DNA of 6,081 nucleotides from Bacillota bacterium (GTDB lineage Bacteria > Bacillota > UBA994 > UBA5500), in contig JAEZJZ010000081.1 in NCBI GenBank assembly GCA_023436245.1, positions 1 through 6,081 of the forward strand. Reading direction: 5' to 3'. The notes below the pieces were generated by a model, which was given only the letters and a program-made list of their open reading frames with translations, did no database searches and was not told the origin of the DNA. The first letter of the stretch is position 1, and each line of letters opens with the position of its first letter. A program made the position numbers and the translations under genes. Positions 5,475 through 6,081 of this stretch are shown one piece after another.

Positions 5475-5987
5475 ATGGAACTTAACAGCCTGATTCGCGA
5501 TATCCCAGATTTTCCGCGCCCCGGCATTGTCTTTAAGGATGTCACCCCATTGCTGCAGGATCCCGCAGGTTTTCGCGAAACGATCAAGACCCTGATTGAG
5601 CAATTGCAGCCTTATGACTTTGATGTGATCGTTGCTCCTGAAGCCCGTGGGTTCATTTTAGCGGCTCCGTTGGCCTATGCTCTCGGTAAGGGTTTTGTCC
5701 CAGCCCGCAAACCCGGCAAGCTGCCTGGGAGGAAACGCCGAGTGACTTACCAATTGGAGTATGGCGCTGACGCGCTGGAAATACACGAAGACGCCATCAA
5801 GCCTGGACAGAAGGTGTTGGTATTGGATGATCTGTTGGCTACCGGAGGCACCATTCTCTCCACGATCAAACTGGTGGAGGAAGAGGGCGGCGTGGTTACG
5901 GCTACCGCTTTTCTGATTGAACTCGAGTTCCTGAAGGGGCGCGAGTCGCTGAAGAACTACCCGGTCGTCTCCCTGCTGAAGTATTAA
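5475..5987 (+). CDS. apt: Adenine phosphoribosyltransferase
   Basis: This cytoplasmic enzyme makes AMP from adenine and PRPP, releasing pyrophosphate, in purine salvage. The 170-residue product has the usual Apt length and motifs in order: N-terminal IRDIPDFPRPGIVFKDVTPLL (7-27), adenine-pocket region APEARGF (54-60), FVPARKPGKLP (74-84), the loop leading to YQLEYGADALEIHEDAI (92-108), and the PRPP-binding signature VLVLDDLLATGGT (114-126) with the paired Asp118-Asp119. The start at 5475 is chosen because the motif-bearing N-terminus begins there; an in-frame ATG at 5328 would add 49 residues lying in recJ's 3' end with no Apt similarity. It follows recJ by 46 bases without a terminator and is probably on the same transcript. 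In Bacillota relA commonly follows. I see no missing catalytic residue and no sign of decay. Confidence 0.97.
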   Translation: MELNSLIRDIPDFPRPGIVFKDVTPLLQDPAGFRETIKTLIEQLQPYDFDVIVAPEARGFILAAPLAYALGKGFVPARKPGKLPGRKRRVTYQLEYGADALEIHEDAIKPGQKVLVLDDLLATGGTILSTIKLVEEEGGVVTATAFLIELEFLKGRESLKNYPVVSLLKY

Positions 5988-6054
5988 GGCAGCACAGTAG
6001 CGGTTGCTGAGGAAGCATCTGGGCTGTCGCAGTGTGCTAGACAATGGCTGCTGC

Positions 6055-6078
6055 GGGCGCCATGCATGGCGCCCCTAC
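6055..6078 (-). repeat. GTAG-tagged palindrome downstream of apt (third copy of the design)
   Basis: A perfect 20-base palindrome occupies 6055-6074 (half-site GGGCGCCATG) and is followed directly by CTAC (6075-6078), so the minus strand reads GTAG then palindrome. This is the tag-plus-palindrome layout seen at 2742-2796, with a different arm sequence and an ATGCAT centre. It lies 67 bases after the apt stop codon. It has no T-run on the plus strand, so it is a poor intrinsic terminator. The rest of 5988-6054 shows nothing I can name. Confidence 0.55.
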
Positions 6079-6081
6079 GGA

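Overview
The window reads as a piece of a Gram-positive-type (Bacillota, probably Clostridia-like) chromosome of fairly high G+C, judged by eye at 55-60%. Three things suggest this. The order LapA-domain membrane protein, recJ, apt matches the conserved Bacillota block yrvD-recJ(yrvE)-apt-relA-dtd. The ribosome binding sites are strong GGAGG-type sites at good spacing. The chemoreceptor has a cytoplasmic rod of about the length of the 44-heptad class common in Bacillota. No 16S or other phylogenetic marker is present, so genus and family are not assigned.

Layout: 1-101 is an intergenic end with two perfect hairpins, one of which (44-77) is the probable terminator of the gene to its right. 102-2024 on the minus strand encodes a complete transmembrane methyl-accepting chemotaxis protein with a Cache-like sensor domain. 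2025-2337 is a divergent intergenic region of 313 bases holding the chemoreceptor RBS, a hairpin, a possible sigma-70-type promoter for the rightward genes and the lapA-type RBS. The rightward genes are a small two-helix membrane protein with a LapA domain (2338-2688, GTG start), the single-strand exonuclease recJ (2954-5428) and adenine phosphoribosyltransferase apt (5475-5987). The last 94 bases hold no gene but end with a perfect palindrome.

The rightward genes probably form one transcription unit. In related genomes it continues into relA/spoT, which would lie just past the right edge. RecJ serves recombination and repair and Apt salvages adenine. They are linked by a conserved neighbourhood rather than one pathway, although Apt and RelA both act in purine nucleotide metabolism. 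The chemoreceptor points the other way, has no che gene beside it, and looks like an independent single-gene unit.

The most unusual part is the non-coding DNA. The 265 bases between the LapA-domain gene and recJ are packed with hairpins. They include two facing GTAG-tagged palindromes, with a third of the same design at the right edge, and a 28-base direct repeat whose second copy supplies the start of the recJ ribosome binding site. I see no CRISPR array, tRNA, rRNA, insertion sequence or known riboswitch, and no new multi-gene system: the protein-coding content is ordinary.
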